Of a stretch of 64,000 bases of DNA, positions 36,873 to 47,100 are shown one piece after another; position 1 is the first letter of the stretch, and the number at the start of each line of letters is the position of its first letter. The position numbers and the translations under genes were made by a program. The stretch is from Alteromonas sp. a30. Lineage in GTDB: Bacteria; Pseudomonadota; Gammaproteobacteria; Enterobacterales; Alteromonadaceae. Where the stretch lies: contig NZ_JABEPE010000001.1 in NCBI RefSeq assembly GCF_026788005.1, positions 453,363-517,362 on the forward strand, written 5' to 3'. The notes under the pieces were generated by a model that was not told the DNA's origin, ran no database searches, and saw nothing but the letters and a program-made list of their open reading frames with translations.

Positions 36873-37925
36873 TTATCCGTTAACATTGTTGTTAGCGGCG
36901 TCAATTACCGCCTGAATGCCTGATAGCGTTAGCGCATCTAAAGATGCCAATGCAATTTGCCCCAGCGCGTTTAAATAGGAAGACATATTGTTATTATCCA
37001 AGTCCGTCACACCGGCGCTTGTCAGCAAATCAGCGGTAATGGCATTCACAGTACGAAGTTGTAAGAAGCTGATAATTTGTGCTAGGGAATTGGCTTGCTC
37101 AACGGCGGTTTGTAGCGCGGCATCATCACTTACGCTGGTCATTTCAGCTAATCGCGCACGATAATGCGCTAAGTTGCGCTCGACCGCGCCATTCACGCCT
37201 GCGGCAAACAGGGCTTCCATCACTAACGGGCGTAAATCACGCTTGGCAACATAATCGGCAATCACCGCAAAGGCGTTGGTACGAGTGACTAATTGCTGTA
37301 GTGCTGGAATGTGTGGTAATTCGTCTGGGTGCAATTGGTTAAGCCGCGCTTGATAACGACTTAAATTCTCTGGCAGAGCGTCGCTAATACCGGCTTTGGC
37401 TAAGTCATTTAAGCTTACGTTTTGCGCGGTGTGGGCAATCAACTGCGCCTTAATGCCATCGAAGGCTTGCTCGGTCACATCTTCCAGCATTTGTGCCACG
37501 CGCTTTTCGAACAACCCCGGCGCATTGGTTGGCACTAACGTTGCGCGAATTTCGCTGGCAGCATCAGGAGTGAAATGCCCAGAAAGGAAATTACGCTCGT
37601 TCAACAACTGACTGTATATCTGCACGCCTTGGTTATTGTGCGCTAATTGCAGCGCCATTTTTAGGTTCACTTGGGTTTCGCCCAACTGATAAAACTCCGG
37701 TACAAACCCCAATTCCAGAAGGGAATATTTGTGGCGACCAAACAATACCTGATCCGAGGGCTCAGCTCCCGCCATACGCTGAGCAATGCTAAGCGATTCT
37801 TGATTTAGCTTTTCCTGCGTTTTTAAAATGCTGCCTGTAACGGCTTCTAGCACCGAGTTAAGCGGCGCTTGAGAGAGCTGCGCAGCCAGTTGATTGGGCG
37901 CATTGGTGTAGTTAAAAGTTCCCAT
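36873..37925 (-). CDS. CIS cluster protein with three helical repeats
   Basis: A 350-residue protein of unknown function. The N-terminal ~100 residues include the FVPEFYQLGETQVNLKMAL module shared with the next gene. The C-terminal part (residues ~165-350) has three helical repeats of about 55-60 residues, each opening with AG(I/V) and containing NLSRYQARLNQL, NLAHYRARLAEM or NMSSYLNALGQI, then a helix ending in LVTRTNAF, VEQANSL or IDAANNN. Similar helical repeats occur in large bacterial surface proteins. No signal peptide. It lies between the tape-measure gene and the 198-residue protein gene; a structural or anchoring role is inferred. Confidence 0.6.
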   Translation of the reverse strand: MGTFNYTNAPNQLAAQLSQAPLNSVLEAVTGSILKTQEKLNQESLSIAQRMAGAEPSDQVLFGRHKYSLLELGFVPEFYQLGETQVNLKMALQLAHNNQGVQIYSQLLNERNFLSGHFTPDAASEIRATLVPTNAPGLFEKRVAQMLEDVTEQAFDGIKAQLIAHTAQNVSLNDLAKAGISDALPENLSRYQARLNQLHPDELPHIPALQQLVTRTNAFAVIADYVAKRDLRPLVMEALFAAGVNGAVERNLAHYRARLAEMTSVSDDAALQTAVEQANSLAQIISFLQLRTVNAITADLLTSAGVTDLDNNNMSSYLNALGQIALASLDALTLSGIQAVIDAANNNVNG

Positions 37926-38038
37926 ACAATCTCCAGAATAGTGATTAACGTACTAAATGCCCGTTGCACAATGTCGGTTGCTATTAAAGCCATAAGACAC
38001 AATGAGTTAGCGCGATCTAATACAGGTAAGCGTTGGTT

Positions 38039-39943
38039 TTATTCGCCCCACTCCACATCAATGGCAATGGGCATAAAAGGCAGTAAATAAGAAGTAAAGG
38101 ATTGAATATGTGCTTGCAGCAAAATATCGCGCCCTTCCGGTTGCACGCGCAACAGCCATGTGCCACCGCGTTCACCAAATAATCCGGGACGCTGTAGTAG
38201 CGCTTCGCGAACCGCTTGCGCGGAGGCAAACGCTAGCGTGTCGAAGCCGCTAACAAAGCGCATTAACCACGCGTCAGCGGCATGTTTTTCTTGCTCGCTA
38301 AGTAAACAGTCGCCCCAAATGTTATTGGCAGGATGCAACCCCACCAGCACTTTCAACAAAGGCACTTGCGGTTCGCAGATTGTGGGACCTAAAAGTGCGG
38401 TATCGTCCGGCTCGCCAAGCACTAAATAATTGAGCCAATACAGGGCTTTTTGCTGCAAGGCGTGAGATTTGAACCAGCCGCTATCTTGTTCCAGCCAGCC
38501 TAATTCGCTAAAACACGCTTGTAGATGCGGAATAAACAAGCTCAAACCGGCATTATGAATAGGCACTAAATCCAGCGGTGCGTTACCCTCTATCCATTGC
38601 GGCCCAAGCATAAAGGCCGGGTGCTGCATAGGCGATACTGCGCTATCGACATTAGCCGACACCGGGTTTTCAAACGCCTTGCTCAAGAGCCACTCCAAAC
38701 CACGTTGCCATTGTTCTTGACTTAAAAACGCGTTACTCACCGATACGGTTTTAGGCGCATTTTCAAGCAGTGCTAACCAGTGAGAAAAGTGTGGCAGCCC
38801 TGACCATGCTTGCAGCAAAATTGGCAAGGCTTGCATGATGCTTTTGCCTGCCATTTCGTTGCTAAAAATGGCGTGCCATGCCACTTGTGCAAGCGGGTCG
38901 AAAGACATCAACACCGGCGCTTGTTGCTGACGTAATGCATCTTGTGATTGCTTAAACAAAGCCAACAAAAAGGCCGCTAGCGATTGATTGTGTAATGATT
39001 CCGGCCAGTGTTCCAACAACGCCAACTTTTGCGAAAACGACGCGTGCGACACCCAACGCTCACGTAGCGCAGCATGCTGGTTAAAACACTCAATTAGCGC
39101 CTGAGCGTCTTGGGGATTATCCACATTTAACTCATCAACAAGGTTAAAATCGGCATCCTTAAACCACCACGGCAACACACCGTGTCGTAAAAAGAACAAC
39201 AAGGCGTGTTCGTTGTCCTGAGACTCATTCGCTGCGGCTTGGTTTTCTATGTCATCAAGTCCAGCATCTTGCTCACCACGAAAGGCATACTGCTCATCCA
39301 ACGGGTTGATTTCGATAAATCCATCGTCTAACTCTTCGGCAAACTCATCAGCAAAATACTCAGCGGCGGCTTCTAAATCGGTTTCATCAAAATGATCGGC
39401 AAAATCGCCATTCGTATCGCCAAGGTTTTTACCGAAGTCATTTCCACGATGAGCATTTGACTCGCCCTCCCCAAAAGTGCGATGAAACTCAGCCACTTCT
39501 TTGAAAAAGTCTTGATATTCCGTGGGTAATTCATCCCAATCAGGCCCTCGAAAACCATGAAACGCGCTTGATTGAGCAGTTGAATTAGCGGTTGAGTTAG
39601 CCGCATTATTCGCAGTATTCGAAGGCGTGTTCGCGGCATTGAGCGGCAACACCTTGGCTTTGTTGTCTTGAATTTGCCGTTTAATACTGGATTGCAGTAA
39701 TTGGGGCAAATCCCGAACCACGTTTTGTTCATCAATGCTGTGACGGAACTCACCCAAATCAATTTCCAAGCGGTCGATGCGAATAAGCTCGTTACTTGAA
39801 GAAAGCCGCGTTAAGGCTTTGTCTAAAGCCGGTTTTAACGAACTCCTAAAATAACGGCTAACCGCATCTTGCTGACGTTTCGCATTGCTTTCATCCTCAC
39901 TAGAAAACGCAAAAACCACGCGGTTAATCAGGTGCTTAGCCAT
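38039..39943 (-). CDS. CIS tape-measure protein (Afp14-like)
   Basis: A 634-residue protein matching the contractile injection system tape-measure family: N-terminus HLINRVVFAFSSEDE, then the hallmark LIRIDRLEIDLGEF near residues 52-65, and later FFLRHGVLPWWF. A low-complexity linker of Asn/Ala repeats (NTPSNTANNAANSTANSTAQ) and an acidic region follow the N-terminal domain. Tape-measure proteins set the length of the tube during assembly. A strong AGGAGG precedes the ATG. Confidence 0.8.
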   Translation of the reverse strand: MAKHLINRVVFAFSSEDESNAKRQQDAVSRYFRSSLKPALDKALTRLSSSNELIRIDRLEIDLGEFRHSIDEQNVVRDLPQLLQSSIKRQIQDNKAKVLPLNAANTPSNTANNAANSTANSTAQSSAFHGFRGPDWDELPTEYQDFFKEVAEFHRTFGEGESNAHRGNDFGKNLGDTNGDFADHFDETDLEAAAEYFADEFAEELDDGFIEINPLDEQYAFRGEQDAGLDDIENQAAANESQDNEHALLFFLRHGVLPWWFKDADFNLVDELNVDNPQDAQALIECFNQHAALRERWVSHASFSQKLALLEHWPESLHNQSLAAFLLALFKQSQDALRQQQAPVLMSFDPLAQVAWHAIFSNEMAGKSIMQALPILLQAWSGLPHFSHWLALLENAPKTVSVSNAFLSQEQWQRGLEWLLSKAFENPVSANVDSAVSPMQHPAFMLGPQWIEGNAPLDLVPIHNAGLSLFIPHLQACFSELGWLEQDSGWFKSHALQQKALYWLNYLVLGEPDDTALLGPTICEPQVPLLKVLVGLHPANNIWGDCLLSEQEKHAADAWLMRFVSGFDTLAFASAQAVREALLQRPGLFGERGGTWLLRVQPEGRDILLQAHIQSFTSYLLPFMPIAIDVEWGE

Positions 39944-39956
39944 ACTGCCTCCTGCG

Positions 39957-42539
39957 CTACACTAAATGAGCAAGCAGAGGGTTGGCAGCAGCATCTACCT
40001 TTGCATTCAAGCTGTTTTCATTAGCCTCATTTTCGCTCGATTCATTTTCGCCAGCTTGGCTCACATCATTGGTTAGCATCGCTTGATAAGCGCTTCGCCA
40101 TGTATCGTAAAGCCCTTTAAATGTTGGCCATTGCTCATCCGATAGCCAATGAATATGCGGGGCAATGTGGGCTGGAAGTTCTTGACGAATTTGATTTAAC
40201 AACACCTGACGAAAACCCGTCTGCGCTAAACGCCCAACGTCTTTGTTGATCACTACATCCACTTGCATGGCATAAGGATTGGTGTAGTGCAAACCACGCA
40301 CCCAACGCGCATCGAACACAAAACGAATTTGCCTGTTTTCTGGGTTAAGCTTTAAATCCAATGCCAGTTCAAGGGTGTGTTTATCCATCACTCGAACCGC
40401 GTAAGCACCCGTGTATTGTTCATCTAAAGTGTTGGCAAAGTTCGCATCTGGGGAAGCGCCTTCAAGCGCTTCTACATTGCCTTTGGCATCGGCAACACCC
40501 GCAAACGCCGCGCCAAACACGCTAATCACATCACCTTCTTGCAACCCATGTTCGGGCGCTTGCAAAATGGTGTAATAGTTACCGTCTTTTCGAAGCTCAG
40601 CACGCAATGTTGCGTGACGCTGAATGCTGGGCAAATCGGCTGTTGTTTTTGGGTACAACAAGGCGCGCTCAACCATTACAAAGGCGTTTTGCTCATCGGT
40701 AGTTAAGCCACAGAACGCATGAATACGGCGCTCAGCACCCGACACGGTTTTGGGGTTATGGTTTTGCTGCGGGTTTTGCGGCTGGTCTTGCTGCTGATTT
40801 TGCAAAGGTGCGGCATAGTCCGCGCCCAAAAAGCGAGTTTGCCCAAGCTCGGCTAATTGCGCCAAACAGGCTTGCTTACTTTGCAAATACTGCAAGAAGC
40901 CGTCGGTGCCAAAGCTAAAGCCTAACGAAGAATGATCGTTAAAGGCTTCGCCCAAACGCGAGAATAAATGATCTAATAAACGGTTTTCGCGCTGTGCATG
41001 TTGTTCGTGTGGCAGCGTGGTCAGTTCGCTTTCTACCAACCTTTTAATTTGCGACCAATAATCGTCAAGGGTAAGCACATCCATATCGGTCGCGCTAAAT
41101 TCCCCTTCTTGATAAGTGCGCAACGGACGTTGTTTGCTGTTAAGCAGCTCGCCCATATTGGCTAATTGTTGATGATAGTTGGCAATAATTTGGTCGAATA
41201 ACAACAAATAACCTTGCAACTGCTTCACTTGCGCAAGACGTGCGGGGCCAACGGAATCCGGCAATTGGTTATCAGCAAGGCCGTAAACCACAGGGAAATC
41301 CTGTTGCAATGAACGGTAGCTTAAATCCGTTGCAGTGCCTTTTGGCAAAGTAACATCGCGCCATTCAACGCTTTGTTTTAACGCTCGCTGACGTTCTGCT
41401 TTTTCCTGCAATTTTGTGCTGAGCACCTGCGAGTCGACTTCGCACAACACATTTTGCTTGAAGCAATCAATAAAGCCTTCAACCTTGATGTTTTCTGAAC
41501 TTGCATCATCACCGTCGTCAACTACCGTCAGAATTGGCTCTAATCGTGGCACGCGCCCACTGGAAATAGGCAGTACCCATTGTCGCCAATCGTCATCTCT
41601 AGGGTTGGCAAAATTCGATAGCAACAAACTATGCACCACTTCCACTTGCTCAAAATCCAAAATGATGCGAATCAAATCCGACACCCGAATTTCTTCACGA
41701 ATAGCAATATTGTTCAGTGAGGACTCTGAGTAAAAGCCATTTTCTAGCTTCGGCCCTTGGTAAATCTCGTTACTCGATAACCCTTGCGCCAACAAATCCG
41801 CTTTGTTCTGGGCTCTGAGCGGCGGGTTGATGTAGTGAGAAATGGCTTCGTGGATGTCAATTAAGGTTTGTTCCACATCGGCGCTGGCTTTTAAGCTAAT
41901 GCCGCCTTTAATTTTAACGAATTCGGGCTCTAACAGAATCACTTCTTGCCATTGTTCACTCAAATTACGTTGTTGCTTTAACTGCGCTAACAAGGCTTGT
42001 GACAACTCAAACCGTTCACCCGAATCCAGTTGATGATTCGGCACTAATTCCACCAGCGCACGATAGCGCCCAGACAAGGTAATTTCGTGTTCGCCTTGCA
42101 GCTCATCGAAGGTGAAATCTTGGGTTGCCGCGTTCCAATAAAGCGGATTCTCGTTAGCAATGACTGGCTCCACCTGCACATTTGCCACCAACGGATGGTC
42201 TAGCAAAATACGGCGTCGATCGTTAATGCTAACGGGCGCGGTCGTAAGTGCTTCGTCGGCAGTAAAAAACTGGTTCGGCACGGTTTGCGCTGCGGGAAAG
42301 GCTAAATCTGGTAGCGGCTCAACTATATTACCGCGACTTTGCAGTAAATCCGCCAGCGGCAAATTTAGCTTGTTGCCTAAGCGCAAGAACTGGGCGATAC
42401 ACTGTTCTAAAATGGTGACGCCGGGGTCGGATGTGCTGTGGTCTGTCCATGTTGTTGATGCCAGTTGCTCAGCATCTTGCAGAGCCGTCGCTTTTAAGGC
42501 ATCGAATTCGAGCGGGATTGATGCGTAGGTATCTGACAC
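39957..42539 (-). CDS. CIS baseplate wedge protein (Afp12-like)
   Basis: An 860-residue protein. The N-terminus has LASTTWTDHSTSDPGVTILE, a motif shared by baseplate assembly proteins of phages and CIS. The C-terminus ends in low-complexity acidic/Asn-rich sequence. It is probably the second large wedge component partnering the 1683-residue protein. The start is GTG with GGAGAA upstream. A run of Gln/Asn/Pro (QQQDQPQNPQQNHN) near residue 580 is an unusual linker. It follows the collar-fibre gene by 10 bp. Confidence 0.72.
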   Translation of the reverse strand: MSDTYASIPLEFDALKATALQDAEQLASTTWTDHSTSDPGVTILEQCIAQFLRLGNKLNLPLADLLQSRGNIVEPLPDLAFPAAQTVPNQFFTADEALTTAPVSINDRRRILLDHPLVANVQVEPVIANENPLYWNAATQDFTFDELQGEHEITLSGRYRALVELVPNHQLDSGERFELSQALLAQLKQQRNLSEQWQEVILLEPEFVKIKGGISLKASADVEQTLIDIHEAISHYINPPLRAQNKADLLAQGLSSNEIYQGPKLENGFYSESSLNNIAIREEIRVSDLIRIILDFEQVEVVHSLLLSNFANPRDDDWRQWVLPISSGRVPRLEPILTVVDDGDDASSENIKVEGFIDCFKQNVLCEVDSQVLSTKLQEKAERQRALKQSVEWRDVTLPKGTATDLSYRSLQQDFPVVYGLADNQLPDSVGPARLAQVKQLQGYLLLFDQIIANYHQQLANMGELLNSKQRPLRTYQEGEFSATDMDVLTLDDYWSQIKRLVESELTTLPHEQHAQRENRLLDHLFSRLGEAFNDHSSLGFSFGTDGFLQYLQSKQACLAQLAELGQTRFLGADYAAPLQNQQQDQPQNPQQNHNPKTVSGAERRIHAFCGLTTDEQNAFVMVERALLYPKTTADLPSIQRHATLRAELRKDGNYYTILQAPEHGLQEGDVISVFGAAFAGVADAKGNVEALEGASPDANFANTLDEQYTGAYAVRVMDKHTLELALDLKLNPENRQIRFVFDARWVRGLHYTNPYAMQVDVVINKDVGRLAQTGFRQVLLNQIRQELPAHIAPHIHWLSDEQWPTFKGLYDTWRSAYQAMLTNDVSQAGENESSENEANENSLNAKVDAAANPLLAHLV

Positions 42540-42549
42540 AATGATTCTC

Positions 42550-44055
42550 CTAACCGGTAAGCTTCATGATGAAATACAAGGCACAGAATGGAGGCATAAT
42601 ATCCAGTGCTTCACCGCCCCCTGTTGCATCCATAGTGATATCGGTCTTGGCTTCATCTAAACTAACATTTGAACTACTGCTATCCAGCGTGATACCCGTT
42701 GTTGCCCGACTCGTGTCTTTATCACCATCATGGGTAGCCTGTGTTCTATCGTCTGCATCATCCCCGTCGTTATTTCTGTGACCGCGATATACATGCGAGT
42801 GACCGGGGTCATTAATGTTATGATTATGGCCGGGGTCGTTAACGCCGTGATTATGCGCCGCTTCATTTAGGGTATGTTTATGGCTTGGCATGTTAGCGAC
42901 CGAAATCACTTTGGTTTCGCTACCTGATTTTTGCAACAAGCTTCTTTCCGTTAGCCCACTGCCTTGGCCTGCACCAATAATGAAGCGACTACGTAAATCC
43001 GGTGTCCCGTTTTCACCATCGCATAACGCCCAACCATTAGGCACCTCGGTGCCCGACCACATGATAATTGCGCCCCTTGGCATAATTTGGTGGATCGCCC
43101 GTTCTGTTAATAACTTACCCGCATCTAACCCATCACCAAGATCATTGGAAATGGTATTCACCGTTTGACTCGCGCCAAGCTGTAGGCTGGTAGATATTTG
43201 CGCCGTGGCACCAACCTGTAAATGCTCATACACATTCACCGAATCGTTAATTTGCAGGGCGTCGCCATCGCCAGAATTCAAAAGGCCGGGAATCGATACC
43301 TGATCACCGTTGGTATCGCCCAATTGAATTGTGCCGCCATTGGCTTGAGCAACCGACTTAATATCAATTTCCTGATTAACCGTCAGCTTGCCTTTAATTT
43401 CCACGTCACTATCCACCACTAAAGCATCGTGCAAGTACATAGGGCAATGCATATCCACTTGTGGCGACGTGCTGGTGGTCAACGCATTAAAGCTAATGCC
43501 TCCAAAGCGGTTAATGTGCATAAACGACTGGTCACTGGTTTCGTTTACAATGCGCGTGTCACCGTTAACGTAAAAGTTCGCCCCCTCGATTTCGCTTTCC
43601 ACTTGCGAACGCACGTAAATGTTACCGGCGTTGGTAATGCGTGTTGGGGTATCATCGTTGGCAAAGTCTTCAACGTACAAGGCATCGCCCGCATCGTCGC
43701 TTTGGTTAATGTGTAATTTAGCTTTGGGTTTGCTCATGCCTAAACCGATGTTACCCGAGCCATCTTCCATGAAGAAATGCGTGTTACCAGAAGGGTCGGC
43801 AATGGTGTAACCGGAGTCGTTGTCGGAGAGCAAACTCATACGCCAATGATGGTTATCATCATTGTAGAAATCCAAAATATTTAATCCTGCCCCGTTACCT
43901 TTAATACGCACAGGCAAGTAAGGTTCTAACGGTTTGCTAATGCCGTCATCTAAGGCATTAAAACCGGAATCAAATACATCGGCGTAATCTTGCGCGGTGG
44001 GTTGTGCGCCGGTACGAAATTTCTGTTTTAACTCGCGACGATTCTTTGCTGTCAT
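42550..44055 (-). CDS. CIS fibre with C-terminal phage tail collar domain
   Basis: A 501-residue fibre-like protein. The N-terminus (QKFRTGAQPTAQDYADVFDS) resembles baseplate-attachment segments of fibres. The middle is beta-rich with LHINQSDDAGDALYVEDF-type repeats. The C-terminal third is a tail collar domain: RGAIIMWSGTEVPNGWALCD, TPDLRSRFIIGAGQGSG, a His-rich loop (HKHTLNEAAHNHGVNDPGHN) and the closing IMPPFCALYFIMKL. In phage fibres such His-rich collars bind metal ions at the tip. A segment (LHDALVVDSDVEIKG to GLLNSG) resembles the cassettes of the long hexad-repeat fibre. It sits between the two wedge genes. Confidence 0.82.
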   Translation of the reverse strand: MTAKNRRELKQKFRTGAQPTAQDYADVFDSGFNALDDGISKPLEPYLPVRIKGNGAGLNILDFYNDDNHHWRMSLLSDNDSGYTIADPSGNTHFFMEDGSGNIGLGMSKPKAKLHINQSDDAGDALYVEDFANDDTPTRITNAGNIYVRSQVESEIEGANFYVNGDTRIVNETSDQSFMHINRFGGISFNALTTSTSPQVDMHCPMYLHDALVVDSDVEIKGKLTVNQEIDIKSVAQANGGTIQLGDTNGDQVSIPGLLNSGDGDALQINDSVNVYEHLQVGATAQISTSLQLGASQTVNTISNDLGDGLDAGKLLTERAIHQIMPRGAIIMWSGTEVPNGWALCDGENGTPDLRSRFIIGAGQGSGLTERSLLQKSGSETKVISVANMPSHKHTLNEAAHNHGVNDPGHNHNINDPGHSHVYRGHRNNDGDDADDRTQATHDGDKDTSRATTGITLDSSSSNVSLDEAKTDITMDATGGGEALDIMPPFCALYFIMKLTG

Positions 44056-44141
44056 AGCGTTACCTTATTCTTTATTTGAACGAAAAAATGGGGGACCAAA
44101 ATTGGTTTAATGTAGATATGAATTTGTTTGCTTAACGTGAG

Positions 44142-47100
44142 TTACTGCACGATGTTGTCCAGTTCAACCACCATGTAGCCAACACCTTGATAATCTTCTG
44201 GGTCGAAGTGTTCGCTAGCGATAACATCAACACGGTGAAAATCGCTGGACACCAGCATGGCGTCTGGGCGATCAACCCGCACCGAACCGCCTAACACCGG
44301 CTCCCACACTTGCCTTTCTTCATCAGTACCCGCATTCAGGGTGACGCGCTTAAAGCAGGTCAAGTTCGCCACGTAATCTACGTATTCTTGGCGTTCAAGA
44401 TGGTCAATTACTTCCGAGAAATAGAAGCGATTACCCATTTGAATAGGCTCGGCTTGTGCATCCACCCAAGGCGTTAACAAGGCTTTAATCGCCTCCACCA
44501 CATGAGTTTGATAAATACCCGGCCCAAAACCTTGGTTAAAGCGCACCGCTACGCGGAAACGAATTTCTTCGTGTACCGGATTAATCACATTCAGTTGCAC
44601 TTGCGGCGGCGCAACGCGGCTTAACTCGGTTTGAATTTGAGTGAGCAAATCCGGCGATACCGCAGGCTTTAACACGTTATCAATAGGTTGGCCTTTCATT
44701 TCCGGCAGCACCACCAAGGTTACTGCTCCCGGAGCTTGCTGAGTTGCCTGTGATCCAGATACACCGGGTTCTGCCGATGGCAATTCGTTGTCTGCCAAGC
44801 ATTTCACCTGACGAATTTGCGCAAAACGCGCTAGTAGCAATCGCTCATAATCCCACAGCGTGACCGCCCGGTTTCGATGCCGCAAACGCTCGCTAACATC
44901 ACGGTAAAACGCGGTATCCGATGCTTCAGCGCGTCCAGAAACCGAGGCATATGGCTGCTCAACCGAGGATATTTTCCCGTTTGCATTTACCAAACCTTGC
45001 ACCGAACCTGCGCTTAAAATGGGGTCTGTGTTAGCGCTAATGGGAGTAACACGATTCGCGCGCATGGCTTGCGGGGTAATGGCTTCGATGCGTGCGGCAG
45101 AATCGGCGTTGTTTAGTACCTGTGCCACCAACCAATGTTTGCCTTGCGGTAACAATGGGCCGTTTAGGGCGATATCGTCGGGTAAGCGCACGCGGATCAA
45201 ACCAGAAAAGCTCATGGAGCGCGTGGTGTCGTCCAGCAGATTTTCCGATGGCAAGGCTTTTAAACCTTGCTCACTACGGTAATACCAATGCAGCGCTGGT
45301 GTGGATAAATTCGCTTTACCGGTTCCTGAAACGACTTGCACCAGTAAGTTAATTTCATCTTGCGGATTGGCTTTTTCCAGTCCCAAATACAAATACCCTT
45401 CGTCGTCGAATTGCGGCAACAAACTCGCGCCTAATTCTAAGCGATTGGGGTTAATGGTTTGGTTCACATTAATGCCACCAAACGGATGCAAATGCGCTAA
45501 AAGAGAATGCTCGTCGGTATCGTAAATATCCGGCGTTAATACCTCTTCCGCCTGATAATCCACACTAAACGACCTTACCTGAGGCGTGTACGGCTCGTTA
45601 ATTAATGGCAGTTCCGCGCCTTCGCTTTTCGAGGCTTGCAAGCTAAGTTTACGCACCACATGCGGATACAGCTTGTGCTGAAAATCAGGGTTGTTTAGCG
45701 TCAGTTTAAAATAACGCTCGCTGTCTAATGGCGACGCTGGTGCCACCGTTGAATAGCGTGGCAAAAACTGGTAGCTAGAATGCGCAAAGCCGTGTTCAAC
45801 CTCAATATGGCTGGTGTTTTGCGCATCGGTATTGAGTAGCAGTAAGTCCTGCTCTTGTTCAATAAAGCTGCGCTGATTAAACAAGCTCATTTTCACCTGA
45901 TACGCTGAATTACTCAGCGCAGGCACTTGGTCTGGATAAGCATCACGATACGCTTGATAGTGCTGGCCCAAGTTTTCCGGCAAATCCACCCATTCCATGT
46001 TCAGCCGAATGTTGGAGAGCTTTTTGCGCGCCAACTCATAGTGACTAAAGTACAAAGACGACCCCGCATAAGGCTGCGAGCCAAAAGGTTGGAATGGCTG
46101 CTCCGCTGCCAACAGGGTATCGTCGTTGGCTAACTGCAATTGGGTTAAGCCACGCACATCCACATGGACTCGCACATTATGCAAACGCACATGGGAAAAG
46201 TATTCGTAGGCGATATCCACCGCTTCTTGGGCTTGCGTGGTATCAACAATATTGGCCAGTTTAATTTGTAACACAGGTTCGATAGGCGCAAATCCCGGTA
46301 CGGCTTCTGAGGCTGGCGCAGGTGTGACTGCTGGCAACGTGGAATCTAAATGAATATCGAACACAAACCCCGGATAGGTTGAAAACTTCTTAATTCGGGG
46401 GTCGTCAAAGTCCGCTTCGGTTGTCGGCTGAATATTCACTAACGCTTGTGCGAAAGGCTTTTCCGGGTCGTTATCGTCGGTGCCATCCGTGGGTTCAACC
46501 AGTTGGCGAATACTTAAGTTAAGGCCACTTGGGAAGCGCAACATACGGTTTAGGTCGCGTCCGCTGAAGAGTAATTTGTCGTTAGCACTATTGTTTGAAT
46601 CGCTGTTTGCAGCGCTGCGCCCAACTAACCCCTGCGGAACAATATCGCCCACAATGCTTCTATCACGCAGCGTCAGCGAGGTAATACGATGATGTGTTGA
46701 GGCGTTACTGGAACCATTAATGCTGCTCATCATGCTGGCGGGTAACACGCCCAACAACGTGACTTTTGCGGTGAGATTATCGGGCAGAATTTCGGTAACA
46801 CTTAGCACTTCACCTGAGTGCAAAATCACGTAATCGCCTTGCTCGATAATTTCACCCGCGCTACCAAAACCGCCATCGGCTGGTGCCAGCGACACTTCTT
46901 GCTTGACTGGCGCGTAGGTTAACGTGGTTAATGGCGAGGTACTTTGAGTAAAGGCAAGCTGTGGCACATGCCAGAATTGCTGGTTCGATAAGCCTTCAAC
47001 TTTACTTAAGTAGATAAGCTGAAGCTGGGTTGAGGTGGCGTTATACACTTGCCAAATAGAGCCATCATCCCACACCACGCTATCGCCATTTTTGATGTTC

